Of a DNA stretch of 35,439 bases, positions 18,086 to 25,373 are shown piece by piece. Position 1 is the stretch's first letter. Each line of letters starts with the position of its first letter. The notes below the pieces were generated by a model. That model had not been told where the DNA came from. It searched no databases and was given only the letters and a program-made list of their open reading frames with translations. This stretch comes from Acidimicrobiaceae bacterium. Lineage in GTDB: Bacteria; Actinomycetota; Acidimicrobiia; Acidimicrobiales; Ilumatobacteraceae. The stretch covers positions 1-35,439 of the forward strand of contig CANLAH010000004.1 in assembly GCA_947488685.1 (NCBI GenBank). Reading direction: 5' to 3'. Made by a program: the position numbers and the translations under genes.

Positions 18086-19285
18086 ATGACAACTGACGCA
18101 GAGATCCTAAAGCAAAAAGCGTGCTCAGTAATCGACTCGTTAGCTTCTGAACTAGTTGAGATAAGTCATGATATTCACGATCATCCAGAACTTAATTTTG
18201 AAGAACACTATGCAGCAGAGCGGCTTGCACGCTTTGCAACACAAAAAGGTCTAGACACAACAATTGGCGCTTACGGCGTTGCGACTGGCTTTGCAGCGCA
18301 ACACGGAACTGGTCCAACTGTTGCAATCGTGTGTGAGTACGACGCGTTGCCTGGTATCGGACACGGATGCGGCCACAACATAATTGGAGCAGCCGGAATC
18401 GGGGCAGCGCTCGCGGCGGCTGCTGTGTGTGATTCTGCTGGTGGTTCTGTGCGCCTACTCGGAACACCCGCCGAAGAAGGTGGTGGTGGCAAAATTTCAA
18501 TGGGACGCAACGGTGCCTTTGAGGATTTGTCCGTCGCGATGATGGTGCATCCAGCAGATGCTGATTTGACAACGATTGATGCAATCGCGATACAACAACT
18601 TTTGGTCGAATACACAGGACGCGCATCACACGCCGCTGCGGCGCCCCAATACGGCCGTAATGCGCTAGACGCTGCGGTCATGGGTTACATGGGTGTTGCG
18701 GCATTGCGCCAACACATCGCACCTACCGAACGAGTTCATGGGATATTTCTTAAAGCAGGTGACAAACCAAATATCGTTCCTCGAGAGTCGTCAATGGACT
18801 GGTACGTGCGCTCTGACACGATTGCAAGTTTGCAACCGCTCAAGCAACGAGTGTTGGCGTGTCTTGAAGCGGGAGCGTTGTCTTGTGGTTGCACAATGAC
18901 TCATCAGTGGGATGATCGCCCATACGCCGACATGCTCACCAACGGTCCGCTCGTTGCGTCATATGTCACAAACTCGGCCGCACTTGGTCGAGTCGTGCGA
19001 GACCCGCGCGAGAGCGGTCATGCAGTGGTGGGAAGCACTGATATGGGAAACGTCAGCCATCTTGTGCCATCGATTCATCCGATGATTGCCATTGCGCCGG
19101 CAGGCACCGCTATCCACACGGAAGAATTCGCAAAATGTGCTCGCAGCAAAACTGCTGATCAGGCAATCCTTGATGGAGCCAAAGCCATGGTGATGACGGC
19201 AATCGACTTTTGGACCTCCGCCTCCAGGCAGGCGCTTGTTGCCCAAGTTTTTTCACAAGAGAACTTATCTCGCGATGTTTTGTAA
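18086..19285 (+). CDS. M20-family amidohydrolase (AbgB/HipO-like peptidase M20D)
   Basis: A metal-dependent amidohydrolase of the M20 peptidase family. ISHDIHDHPELNFEEHYAAERLARF is the typical N-terminus, followed by EYDALPGIGHGCGHNIIGAA (metal ligands), TPAEEGGGGK (catalytic Glu) and the lid-domain region SHAAAAPQYGRNALDA. The pattern is closest to p-aminobenzoyl-glutamate or indole-3-acetyl-amino-acid hydrolase-like members, but the substrate cannot be assigned. The start is ATG 18086 with GAAAGG 7 nt upstream. At 399 residues it is normal. It is on the same strand as the preceding kinase-like gene. Confidence 0.9.
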   Translation: MTTDAEILKQKACSVIDSLASELVEISHDIHDHPELNFEEHYAAERLARFATQKGLDTTIGAYGVATGFAAQHGTGPTVAIVCEYDALPGIGHGCGHNIIGAAGIGAALAAAAVCDSAGGSVRLLGTPAEEGGGGKISMGRNGAFEDLSVAMMVHPADADLTTIDAIAIQQLLVEYTGRASHAAAAPQYGRNALDAAVMGYMGVAALRQHIAPTERVHGIFLKAGDKPNIVPRESSMDWYVRSDTIASLQPLKQRVLACLEAGALSCGCTMTHQWDDRPYADMLTNGPLVASYVTNSAALGRVVRDPRESGHAVVGSTDMGNVSHLVPSIHPMIAIAPAGTAIHTEEFAKCARSKTADQAILDGAKAMVMTAIDFWTSASRQALVAQVFSQENLSRDVL

Positions 19286-19331
19286 CCAAATCTTGATGAA
19301 TGGTATCCACAGTCAGCAACACGTTGACTCG

Positions 19332-19345
19332 TAGGCTATTGAACC
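19332..19345 (+). promoter_or_regulatory. Possible -10 box before the ThyX-like gene
   Basis: TAGGCT at 19332-19337 lies 8 nt before the GTG start at 19346, and no ribosome binding site is visible. A one-mismatch DnaA-box-like sequence (GTATCCACA, 19303-19311) lies about 20 bp upstream; it may be chance. Confidence 0.35.
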
Positions 19346-20941
19346 GTGACCGTCTACGTTCCTGAAGAATTTACAGAGTCCGAGCAACAGATTCTGTGTC
19401 GTTATTTCACGAACCTAGACCTACCCGTTTTTGCTCTTGTCAACCTTCCAGAGGTTGTCAAGGGAGCGTTGTTCGCGCGCTACAGCCGTAGTCCACGAAG
19501 TCTACGAAGATTATTTTTGGATGAGTTTGTCGGTGATCTGGACATTAGTGGAGACCAAAACGTCGATGCCACGATCGGACTTGAACGGGCCGAAGGATTG
19601 TATGAAAAAGTATTTTTTGAATACGGAGACGACTCGGTAGCCCAACTAGGTGGCGTGCATTTGGCGTGCGAACAAGCGTCAAATATTTTAACGAAAATCC
19701 TTGAGTGGGGCCGTCTTATGAGTTATCTCGAGCAGAGTACTCGTTACATTTCATATGACGAAAGACTCGGTGGTAGATATCGTTTTTTTCGAGATCCAGA
19801 AATCTTGGCGAGCAAGCTTGCTAATCGATATGTGGGTGACATGGATCGAATGTTCGATTCGTATAGCGCGTTAGCCAACACTGTCACCGAACATGTTCGT
19901 CAATCTGTTCGCCAAGCCGATGGCGTCAGTGATTTTGTATTTCGCCAAGCGACTCGTGCTAAAGCCCTTGACGCAGTGCGCGGTGCATTGCCTGCGGCCT
20001 CATTGTCGAATGTCGGCATCTACGGAAGTGGACAGGCCTATGAACATTTGCTTCTTCGGATGCGAGCACATCCATTGCCAGAGGCTCGCCACTATGCCGA
20101 TCTGATGTTGGGGGAGTTACGCAAAGTAGTTCCGAGTTTTTTGAAGCGTGTCGACATCCCGGAGCGTGGCGGAGAATGGTCTCAATATATTTCAGATACC
20201 CATGAAGACACTGCTGTATTGGTTGATGAACTTTTTAGCGATCAAATTGCGGATGACTCCGACGAAGTCACACTTGTGGATTTTGATCCTGATGGCGAAA
20301 ACAAAGTCATTGCCGCGATCTGCTATTCACAATCCCACCTTCCGGAGTCACAGATTCTTGCCCTCATTGACGCAATGTCAGCCCAAGACAAGACCTCGCT
20401 TTTGCTGGCTTATGTGGGTGACCGCAAGAACAGACGGCACCGACCCGGTCGAGCATTTGAGCGCACCGATTACCGATTTGATATTTTGTCCGACTACGGG
20501 GCGTTTCGAGATATGCAACGGCACCGAATGCTGACAATTGAGTGGCAGCCACTCACCCCGTATCACGGCTTCACGCGTCCTGAGTTGCTCGTTGAGGCAG
20601 GGTGTGGCGATCAGTTTGATGAGGTCATGGAGCGCTCTAGGGGGCTCTACGAGGCCTTAGGGGATGACTTTAGGCAACAGGCGCCTTATGCGGTCTCAAT
20701 GGCCTACAGGATGCGCTATGTCATGCAATTCAATGCCAGGGAAGCCATGCACATGCTCGAATTGCGGTCGTCTCCTCAGGGGCACCCGTCGTATCGGCGA
20801 GTCTCTCTCGAAATGCATCAACAGATCGCTCGCGTCGCGGGACACACGGCTATTGCCGCAGCGATGATCCACATGACAACTGAAGCACCTGAACTTGAGC
20901 GTCTTGACTCTGAGCGTCGAGCAGAGCAGCGCCGTTCGTAG
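19346..20941 (+). CDS. Double-domain ThyX-like (FAD-dependent thymidylate synthase-like) protein
   Basis: Two ThyX-like modules in one 531-residue chain. The N-terminal module has LEWGRLMSYLEQSTRYISYDE, matching the second half of the ThyX motif (SxNExSxRY) but without the RH before it. The C-terminal module has DMQRHRMLTIEWQPLTPYHGF, with RHR but not the Ser/Asn/Glu part. Ordinary ThyX is about 220-260 residues and has one complete RHRxxSxNExSxRY. Proteins like this are often annotated as thymidylate synthase, but activity is doubtful from the motifs. The GTG start at 19346 has an upstream TAGGCT. No classical thyA or thyX is in the window. Confidence 0.75.
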   Translation: MTVYVPEEFTESEQQILCRYFTNLDLPVFALVNLPEVVKGALFARYSRSPRSLRRLFLDEFVGDLDISGDQNVDATIGLERAEGLYEKVFFEYGDDSVAQLGGVHLACEQASNILTKILEWGRLMSYLEQSTRYISYDERLGGRYRFFRDPEILASKLANRYVGDMDRMFDSYSALANTVTEHVRQSVRQADGVSDFVFRQATRAKALDAVRGALPAASLSNVGIYGSGQAYEHLLLRMRAHPLPEARHYADLMLGELRKVVPSFLKRVDIPERGGEWSQYISDTHEDTAVLVDELFSDQIADDSDEVTLVDFDPDGENKVIAAICYSQSHLPESQILALIDAMSAQDKTSLLLAYVGDRKNRRHRPGRAFERTDYRFDILSDYGAFRDMQRHRMLTIEWQPLTPYHGFTRPELLVEAGCGDQFDEVMERSRGLYEALGDDFRQQAPYAVSMAYRMRYVMQFNAREAMHMLELRSSPQGHPSYRRVSLEMHQQIARVAGHTAIAAAMIHMTTEAPELERLDSERRAEQRRS

Positions 20942-21113
20942 CAACTTTGGGCAAGTTTCTGCCGGAGAGAACGTAAATCACACAAACTTGGCAGATTATT
21001 CGGTGCAATACGCCTATTGGCTCGATTTTGTGCCTAGTATCCCGCCGCACGCTTTGTTACGGAACACACTGTGACCGAGTGGGCAAGACGCAATACATCA
21101 GAAAGGCAACCTC
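20942..21113. other. Intergenic region with candidate promoter
   Basis: This 172-bp gap holds an inverted repeat (CAAGTTT at 20952-20958 and AAACTTG at 20984-20990), which lacks a T-tract and is weak as a terminator. A possible -10 box TAGTAT lies at 21035-21040, and the ribosome binding site of the next gene (AAAGG) at about 21101-21106. No RNA gene is visible. Confidence 0.35.
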
Positions 21114-21608
21114 ATGGCTGCAAAGAAAAAAATAGTGCCGAAGAAACTGGTTGAAGCAATCGATCCAGAAGACGACGAAATAGAGGCGACAGACCTCGAG
21201 GGACTTGAAATCGATCCAGAAGCACTCGACGACGAGGTTGACGAAGATGATGAGTTTGGCGATGAGGTCGATGACTCAGGCGACATAGACGACGATGCCA
21301 GCATGGGCGCCACCATTGTGGCTCGTCCTGGTGCAAGTGATGACGACGATGAAGACGATCTCACTACACCTGATGACGTCGAAGACGATCTCAGTAAAAT
21401 TCTGAAAGAGAAACTCGTTGCGACAGAGGACGAAATCAACGAAGACGATGAAGTCGAAGTTGACGAGCGTGGACTAGCCGATGATCACTTGCAGCCCAAA
21501 CGAGAAGATGAGCAACTGTGCTCAAGTTGTTTCTTACTCGTTCGAAGCGCCGCACCTATATGTCCCATAGGTGACGACGACTGTCCTATTTTTGCTAAAA
21601 GATCATGA
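21114..21608 (+). CDS. Highly acidic protein with C-terminal Zn-ribbon-like motif (DUF4193-like)
   Basis: The first 130 residues are dominated by Asp and Glu after a lysine-rich start (MAAKKKIVPKK). The end, EQLCSSCFLLVRSAAPICPIGDDDCPIF, has four Cys (CxxC and CPx5CP) that could hold zinc. Acidic proteins ending in a CxSCFLV motif are a known actinobacterial group (DUF4193); this one differs in its second Cys pair. The segment DLSKILKEKLVATEDEINEDDEVE also fits that group. Function unknown. The ATG has GAAAGG 8 nt upstream. Its stop overlaps the next ATG, so the pair is translationally coupled. Confidence 0.78.
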   Translation: MAAKKKIVPKKLVEAIDPEDDEIEATDLEGLEIDPEALDDEVDEDDEFGDEVDDSGDIDDDASMGATIVARPGASDDDDEDDLTTPDDVEDDLSKILKEKLVATEDEINEDDEVEVDERGLADDHLQPKREDEQLCSSCFLLVRSAAPICPIGDDDCPIFAKRS

Positions 21609-21985
21609 CCTCCACTGCGTCGCTTTCTGAGATGGCCACAAAAGCCGAGGCTTACCTCGCTGAGTTGCGCCGTCAAGCGCCAGCAGCACGCATGATCGGC
21701 GAGTTCGCCGTCAAGAAGGGCATCGAGACAGTCATGCAAAGGCTTCAAACGGTCGCGCCGAGTTCTGTGCGTTCTGACGTCAAGCCAACAACAGTTGTCA
21801 CCGATTCACAAATTCAGGTTGAGCCTCTCGATAATTACGACACACTGACAGCCCGACAGATAATCGAAACGCTTGGCACGCTGACATCGGCTCAACTGCA
21901 GAGCATTCTCGATTACGAAATCCTTCATCGCAACAGAGTCACTGTGGCGCAAGCCTGCAGACGAGCTCTCAAAGACTCGATTTAG
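21605..21985 (+). CDS. Conserved helical protein, unknown function
   Basis: A 126-residue protein. The C-terminal part, YDTLTARQIIETLGTLTSAQLQSILDYEILHRNRVTVAQACRRAL, resembles a helical module common in actinobacteria (Y(D/E)xLsAxqVvxxLxxLsxxeLxxvxxYExxHRxRxTVL). That module is appended to many otherwise unrelated small proteins. The N-terminal half is helix-prone (MATKAEAYLAELRRQ). The start overlaps the acidic Zn-ribbon gene by 4 bp (ATGA). The precise function is unknown; coupling suggests it works with the upstream protein. Confidence 0.75.
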   Translation: MTSTASLSEMATKAEAYLAELRRQAPAARMIGEFAVKKGIETVMQRLQTVAPSSVRSDVKPTTVVTDSQIQVEPLDNYDTLTARQIIETLGTLTSAQLQSILDYEILHRNRVTVAQACRRALKDSI

Positions 21986-21986
21986 C

Positions 21987-22433
21987 GTGTCTCTCGTATC
22001 GGTAGAACGTGGTCAAGATACCGATCAAGACGTTCTGCTAGATCATCGTGGGCGATCTCGAGCGGAGGGATCATCGATGCGCGGAGACATTGATGTCTTT
22101 GTTACGGATGACATCACGGACGATGCCTTTTTTGTCGCCAGACTTGGAGACACTGTTGTGGGTACATTGGTGTGCTCTCGTTGGCGACTGAATCATTGGT
22201 GCATCAGTCATGTCTACGTCGAACCAGATGCGAGAGATATCGGCACAGCAGACGCGCTTATGCATGCAGCGCTTGATTCACTGCGATCTTCTGCAGGACG
22301 CATTTATGCTCAGGCATTGCCAGGGGACAGAGCGATGAAGAATCTCTTTGAACGGCACGGACTCACTGCGCGCACCATTGTTGTAGGACGCGAACTTAGC
22401 GACCCTTCCACTGAGGCGCACGCTTCTCAATAA
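21987..22433 (+). CDS. GNAT-family N-acetyltransferase
   Basis: An acetyl-CoA-dependent acyltransferase fold. FFVARLGDTVVGTLVCSRW and HWCISHVYVEPDARDIGTADALMHAALDSLRSSAGRIYAQALPGDRAMKNLFERHGLTARTIVVGREL match GNAT motifs D, A and B. In motif A the usual Q/RxxGxG/A loop is reduced to ARDIGTAD. The acceptor cannot be told. The GTG start lies one base after the previous stop. The 3' end overlaps the convergent enoyl-CoA hydratase gene by 38 bp. About 148 residues. Confidence 0.8.
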   Translation: MSLVSVERGQDTDQDVLLDHRGRSRAEGSSMRGDIDVFVTDDITDDAFFVARLGDTVVGTLVCSRWRLNHWCISHVYVEPDARDIGTADALMHAALDSLRSSAGRIYAQALPGDRAMKNLFERHGLTARTIVVGRELSDPSTEAHASQ

Positions 22434-23181
22434 AGGCAGTCAGACCCTCTTTGGTGTCTTCTGACTGCAACACAACAGCAAATTCTGCGTTGGTCATTTT
22501 TTTGAGAACATCGTCAGTTTCATATGCGGCAGCAAGGACAACCTTTCGACTCGCATAAACGGCAAGGGGAGCAGCAAGGCAAATCTTGTTCGCAAGTTCT
22601 AGTGCTACCTCAACTGTTTTACCTGGCTCTGTGATTCGATTAACTAGACCCAGTTCATAGGCCCGCTGCGCAGGGAGTGGCTCACCAGTCAAGATGACTT
22701 CCATGGCAACAGCCTGTCCGATAGCGCGTGGCAATCGGAACAAACCGCCTGCACCCGCGATGAGATTGCGTTTTACTTCTGCCAATCCGAAAGCAGAAAT
22801 AGACGAGGCCACCACCATGTCAGAAGCAAGAACAATTTCGCATCCACCTGCTGTTGCAAGCCCGTCGACAGCAACGATGACTGGCTTTGTGCGCTCCCGA
22901 TATGCGTAGCCACCAAAACCACCGCGCTTCGTGTTGAGTGCGCCTGCGTCTCCGGAATTAATTGCTTTGAGGTCTGCTCCCGCACAAAATACTGGATTTT
23001 TTTGACCGTCAGTATTTGCAGTTAACACACCGACCCACACATCAGGGTCTGCTTCCATTTTGTCAATGGCTGCTTCTAAGCCTTGGGCAACATCACCGTT
23101 GACGGCATTTCGTGCTTCGGGTCGGTTCAGGGTGATGATTGCTACTTGACCACGACGTTCGTACTGGACTATTTCTGACAT
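22396..23181 (-). CDS. Enoyl-CoA hydratase/isomerase (crotonase family)
   Basis: A crotonase-fold enzyme, probably hydrating enoyl-CoAs in fatty-acid or amino-acid catabolism. VAIITLNRPEARNAVN is the N-terminal signature. PVFCAGADLKAI and GLATAGGCEIVLASD form the oxyanion hole, with a Glu in the position of one catalytic glutamate. AFGLAEVKRNLI supplies the second, so both Glu expected of a true hydratase are present. The length of 261 residues is normal. The start is ATG 23181, with no Shine-Dalgarno but a TACCGT box 7 nt upstream. Confidence 0.92.
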   Translation of the reverse strand: MSEIVQYERRGQVAIITLNRPEARNAVNGDVAQGLEAAIDKMEADPDVWVGVLTANTDGQKNPVFCAGADLKAINSGDAGALNTKRGGFGGYAYRERTKPVIVAVDGLATAGGCEIVLASDMVVASSISAFGLAEVKRNLIAGAGGLFRLPRAIGQAVAMEVILTGEPLPAQRAYELGLVNRITEPGKTVEVALELANKICLAAPLAVYASRKVVLAAAYETDDVLKKMTNAEFAVVLQSEDTKEGLTAFIEKRAPQWKGR

Positions 23182-23194
23182 GCCCTACACGGTA
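23182..23194 (-). promoter_or_regulatory. Leaderless-type -10 box of the enoyl-CoA hydratase gene
   Basis: TACCGT (complement of 23189-23194) lies 7 nt before the ATG at 23181. A TTGCCA sequence 16 bp upstream of it could be the -35. Confidence 0.5.
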
Positions 23195-23229
23195 GTTGCC
23201 CACGGGTGAGTGGCAAGATTCGGACGAAA

Positions 23230-23443
23230 TCAGGCTTCAGGTTCGGGAACTATTGGCTCTTGTGAATCGATATTGCTCTCGATGATTTCAGCCACAGGCG
23301 CCACGACTTCTGCGACCACGTCTGCACTGACTTCGACTGCTTCTGGTGTTGCCTCGATGACAGGTGTTGCCTCGATGACGGGCGCTGATTCGATGACAGG
23401 CGTTGCCTCAATGACAGGCGTTGCCTCAATGACAGGCGTTGCC
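23230..23443 (-). pseudogene. Frame-shifted C-terminal tail of the upstream 24.8-kb gene
   Basis: Beyond the early stop at 23444 the minus strand keeps an open frame in the register expected if two bases are restored. It reads PVIEATPEAVEVSADVVAEVVAPVAEIIES... and ends EPIVPEPEA at a TGA (23230-23232). The length from ATG 24805 to 23230 plus 2 nt is exactly 526 codons. The tail has the same A/P/V/E composition as the repeat. It is therefore probably a real part of the protein, detached by the short repeat unit. Confidence 0.7.
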
Positions 23444-23507
23444 TCAATGACAGGTTGCCTCGATGACAGGCGTTGCCTCGATGACAGGTGTTGCCTCGAC
23501 GACAGGT
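23348..23507 (-). repeat. 18-bp minisatellite, 9 units, one of 16 bp
   Basis: Nine tandem units with plus-strand consensus GTTGCCTCRATGACAGGY encode the hexapeptide ATPVIE on the minus strand. Eight units are 18 bp. The sixth (23438-23453) is 16 bp because it lacks two bases at its end, and this shifts the frame. Units 2 and 3 have diverged slightly; units 4 and 5 are identical. Confidence 0.9.
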
Positions 23508-24805
23508 GTTGCCTGGGTTTGAACCGTGGTTGTTTTGTTGGGAGTCTTGCTTGTGACGCGTGTTGGCCTGAGTGGTCGAGGCATCTGCTTTTTAGTCGCC
23601 ACAGTCACGCCGAACAAGGTCGCAACCTGAGGCATTAGTGGTGCAAGGCGAGTAACAGTTTTGGTGAGTTCTTCCGTCACTGTCACTGGTAACACAGGTG
23701 GCAAAATGCGAGCATGTACAGGTGAGAACGCTGCAGCCTCTAACACAATGATCCAACGATCTACTGGCAGATCAACAGTCAATGACGAACTAGCAGCAGC
23801 GGCGAGTTGATTTCCGAGTTCAGCCGGGAACGGATGCCCAGCCTTTGGTGGCAACGAAGATGCGTTAAGAGCACGTACAACTCTGCCGACCTTTAGTGCC
23901 ATCGCAATGTCTTCAAGCCAGTTCTTGATCTCTTCTTCTTGACGTCGCGCAAGTGACAACTTGATAGCGGCTGCAAGTGTTCGAGTGGATTGATCGCGCG
24001 CAATTGCGGGGTCATCGCCGGCAACGATCAGCGCACGAAGATCTCGAAGATCGATATCTGACATTATCTTTTCGGCTGCTTGAGCACGGTCAAGCCATTC
24101 GGCAACTCGCAAACGGGGGAGCAATTGTTCTGCAATAGCAACAAGACCATCAGCAGGAACTACATCGCGTCCGGCTGCAACAGCATCTGCGTTTTGTTGG
24201 GCCACTGCTGCACGAACGGCTGGCACGCCACCTTGCAATACACGCTCCGCAACTGCGCGATGTGCTTCGGGCAAAGTGCCCAGAACTATGTCGACGTTGA
24301 TTCGTCCAGCATGAATGCGTCGAGCTTTTGGACGCTGTGGAATCTCTTCAGGAGTTTCAAAACGCGGACGACGCGGACGATCCGAGACAGGCTTATCTGA
24401 GCGTGGTTTATCTGAGCGTGTGCGATCGCTTGTTGGCTTGTCAGAACGTGGGCGTGATGGTCGATCGCGATCTGGTGCACCATCAGCACGATCACGACGA
24501 GGGCCATCGCTGCGTCCACTCTTTTTTTGCAACACAGATGTCACTGGTTCGAATTTTTTTTCACTTGGAATCAAGTCCAACATGCCTGCACGAGCAGCCT
24601 TGGCCTTGAGAGATGTCATCGTCAACACACGACTTCCGTCAAGGTCGGTCTCTATCTCGGCACGCAAGGTCTCGTTGACGACTGCACCGTTAGGTACGAC
24701 GTCTGCCTCAACCACGCCCTTGGGCTCACGGGCTCCGGCGGCACGCCATGTCCATGTTCCGTCTGGACGTTTACTGGTGAGTTCAATTTCAATTCTGCGA
24801 GACAT
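23444..24805 (-). CDS. Large unknown protein with Arg/Asp-rich linker and repeat tail (prematurely terminated)
   Basis: A 453-residue protein as it stands, about 525 if a 2-bp loss is repaired. The N-terminal region (about 1-85; MSRRIEIELTSKRPDGTWTWRAAGAREPKG) looks like a small beta domain. A disordered linker follows, rich in Arg, Asp, Ser and Pro (SDGPRRDRADGAPDRDRPSRPRSDKP). A long helical core then runs from about 165 to 400 (INVDIVLGTLPEAHRAVAERVLQGGVPAVRAAV). The tail has ATPVIE repeats and stops early at ATCH. I do not recognise the family; the charged linker suggests RNA or ribosome contact, which is a guess. The start is ATG 24805, not the ORF-track 24859. Confidence 0.75.
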   Translation of the reverse strand: MSRRIEIELTSKRPDGTWTWRAAGAREPKGVVEADVVPNGAVVNETLRAEIETDLDGSRVLTMTSLKAKAARAGMLDLIPSEKKFEPVTSVLQKKSGRSDGPRRDRADGAPDRDRPSRPRSDKPTSDRTRSDKPRSDKPVSDRPRRPRFETPEEIPQRPKARRIHAGRINVDIVLGTLPEAHRAVAERVLQGGVPAVRAAVAQQNADAVAAGRDVVPADGLVAIAEQLLPRLRVAEWLDRAQAAEKIMSDIDLRDLRALIVAGDDPAIARDQSTRTLAAAIKLSLARRQEEEIKNWLEDIAMALKVGRVVRALNASSLPPKAGHPFPAELGNQLAAAASSSLTVDLPVDRWIIVLEAAAFSPVHARILPPVLPVTVTEELTKTVTRLAPLMPQVATLFGVTVATKKQMPRPLRPTRVTSKTPNKTTTVQTQATPVVEATPVIEATPVIEATCH

Positions 24806-24812
24806 AGCGGCA

Positions 24813-24851
24813 ACACGGTACCTGCTGATCAGCGAATTGGTACGGTAGGGC
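24813..24851. promoter_or_regulatory. Divergent -10 boxes between the 24.8-kb gene and the carbonic-anhydrase-like gene
   Basis: Only 46 bp separate the two ATGs. TACGGT (24841-24846) lies 5 nt before the plus-strand ATG 24852, and TACCGT lies about 9 nt before the minus-strand ATG 24805. Neither gene has a Shine-Dalgarno sequence. Confidence 0.4.
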
Positions 24852-25370
24852 ATGCCCATTTATGCACTCGGTGATCAAATTCCCAATATTCACGAATCCG
24901 CCTATGTTCATCCCGATGCCGTTGTCATCGGCTCGGTCACTATTGGCGCAGAGAGCACGATCTGGCCAAATGCTGTTCTGCGTGGCGATGATGGCGAGAT
25001 CTTTATCGGGGCACGCACAAGTATCCAAGACGGAACTGTGGTGCACACAACGCCTCAACACCCGACAACAGTGGGAGATGATTGCGTCATCGGTCATCTC
25101 GTGCATCTTGAAGGGTGTCGCATTTCCGACAAGGCCCAAGTAAGTTCTGGTGCTGTTGTGCTGCACAATGTGAGCGTCGGATCCGGAGCGATTGTTGCTG
25201 CAAATGCCGTGGTTCTCAACAACTCCGTGGTTCCGCCTGGTGCACTCGCCGTTGGTGCTCCAGCAATAATCAAGCTTGATCGAGCACGTCAAGAAGACAT
25301 TGAGTTTGCAGCAATGGCGTATGTTTCCAAGGGAAAACGCTTTAGCGCGTCTCTGCGATTAATTAAATAA
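24852..25370 (+). CDS. Gamma-carbonic-anhydrase-like left-handed beta-helix protein
   Basis: A hexapeptide-repeat protein of the gamma-CA/YrdA/PaaY group. It opens IPNIHESAYVHPDAVVIGSVTIGAESTIWPNAVLRGD, continues ISIQDGTVVHT-like (TSIQDGTVVHT) and ends VPPGALAVGAPA. Two of the three expected metal-binding His are visible (VVHT and IGH). The third, normally in HGC, is Glu here: the segment reads IGHLVHLEGC, with a His three residues earlier instead. Carbonic anhydrase activity is therefore uncertain. At 172 residues it is of usual length and should form a trimer. It ends 4 bp from the convergent whiB stop. Confidence 0.88.
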   Translation: MPIYALGDQIPNIHESAYVHPDAVVIGSVTIGAESTIWPNAVLRGDDGEIFIGARTSIQDGTVVHTTPQHPTTVGDDCVIGHLVHLEGCRISDKAQVSSGAVVLHNVSVGSGAIVAANAVVLNNSVVPPGALAVGAPAIIKLDRARQEDIEFAAMAYVSKGKRFSASLRLIK

Positions 25371-25373
25371 ACG

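Noticed and set aside
18192-18681. Two long minus-strand ORFs
   Set aside because: They lie wholly inside the M20 amidohydrolase gene and read as low-complexity antisense sequence.
20952-20990. Inverted repeat as a terminator of the ThyX-like gene
   Set aside because: The loop is 25 nt and no T-tract follows; I list it only as weak structure.
23348-23507. Short tandem repeats as a CRISPR array
   Set aside because: The 18-bp units are directly adjacent with no spacers and encode an in-frame hexapeptide.
23210-23638. Plus-strand ORF with MTGVASMTGV repeats
   Set aside because: It is the antisense reading of the minus-strand minisatellite. The repeat keeps several frames open; the minus strand has the longer gene and a supported start.
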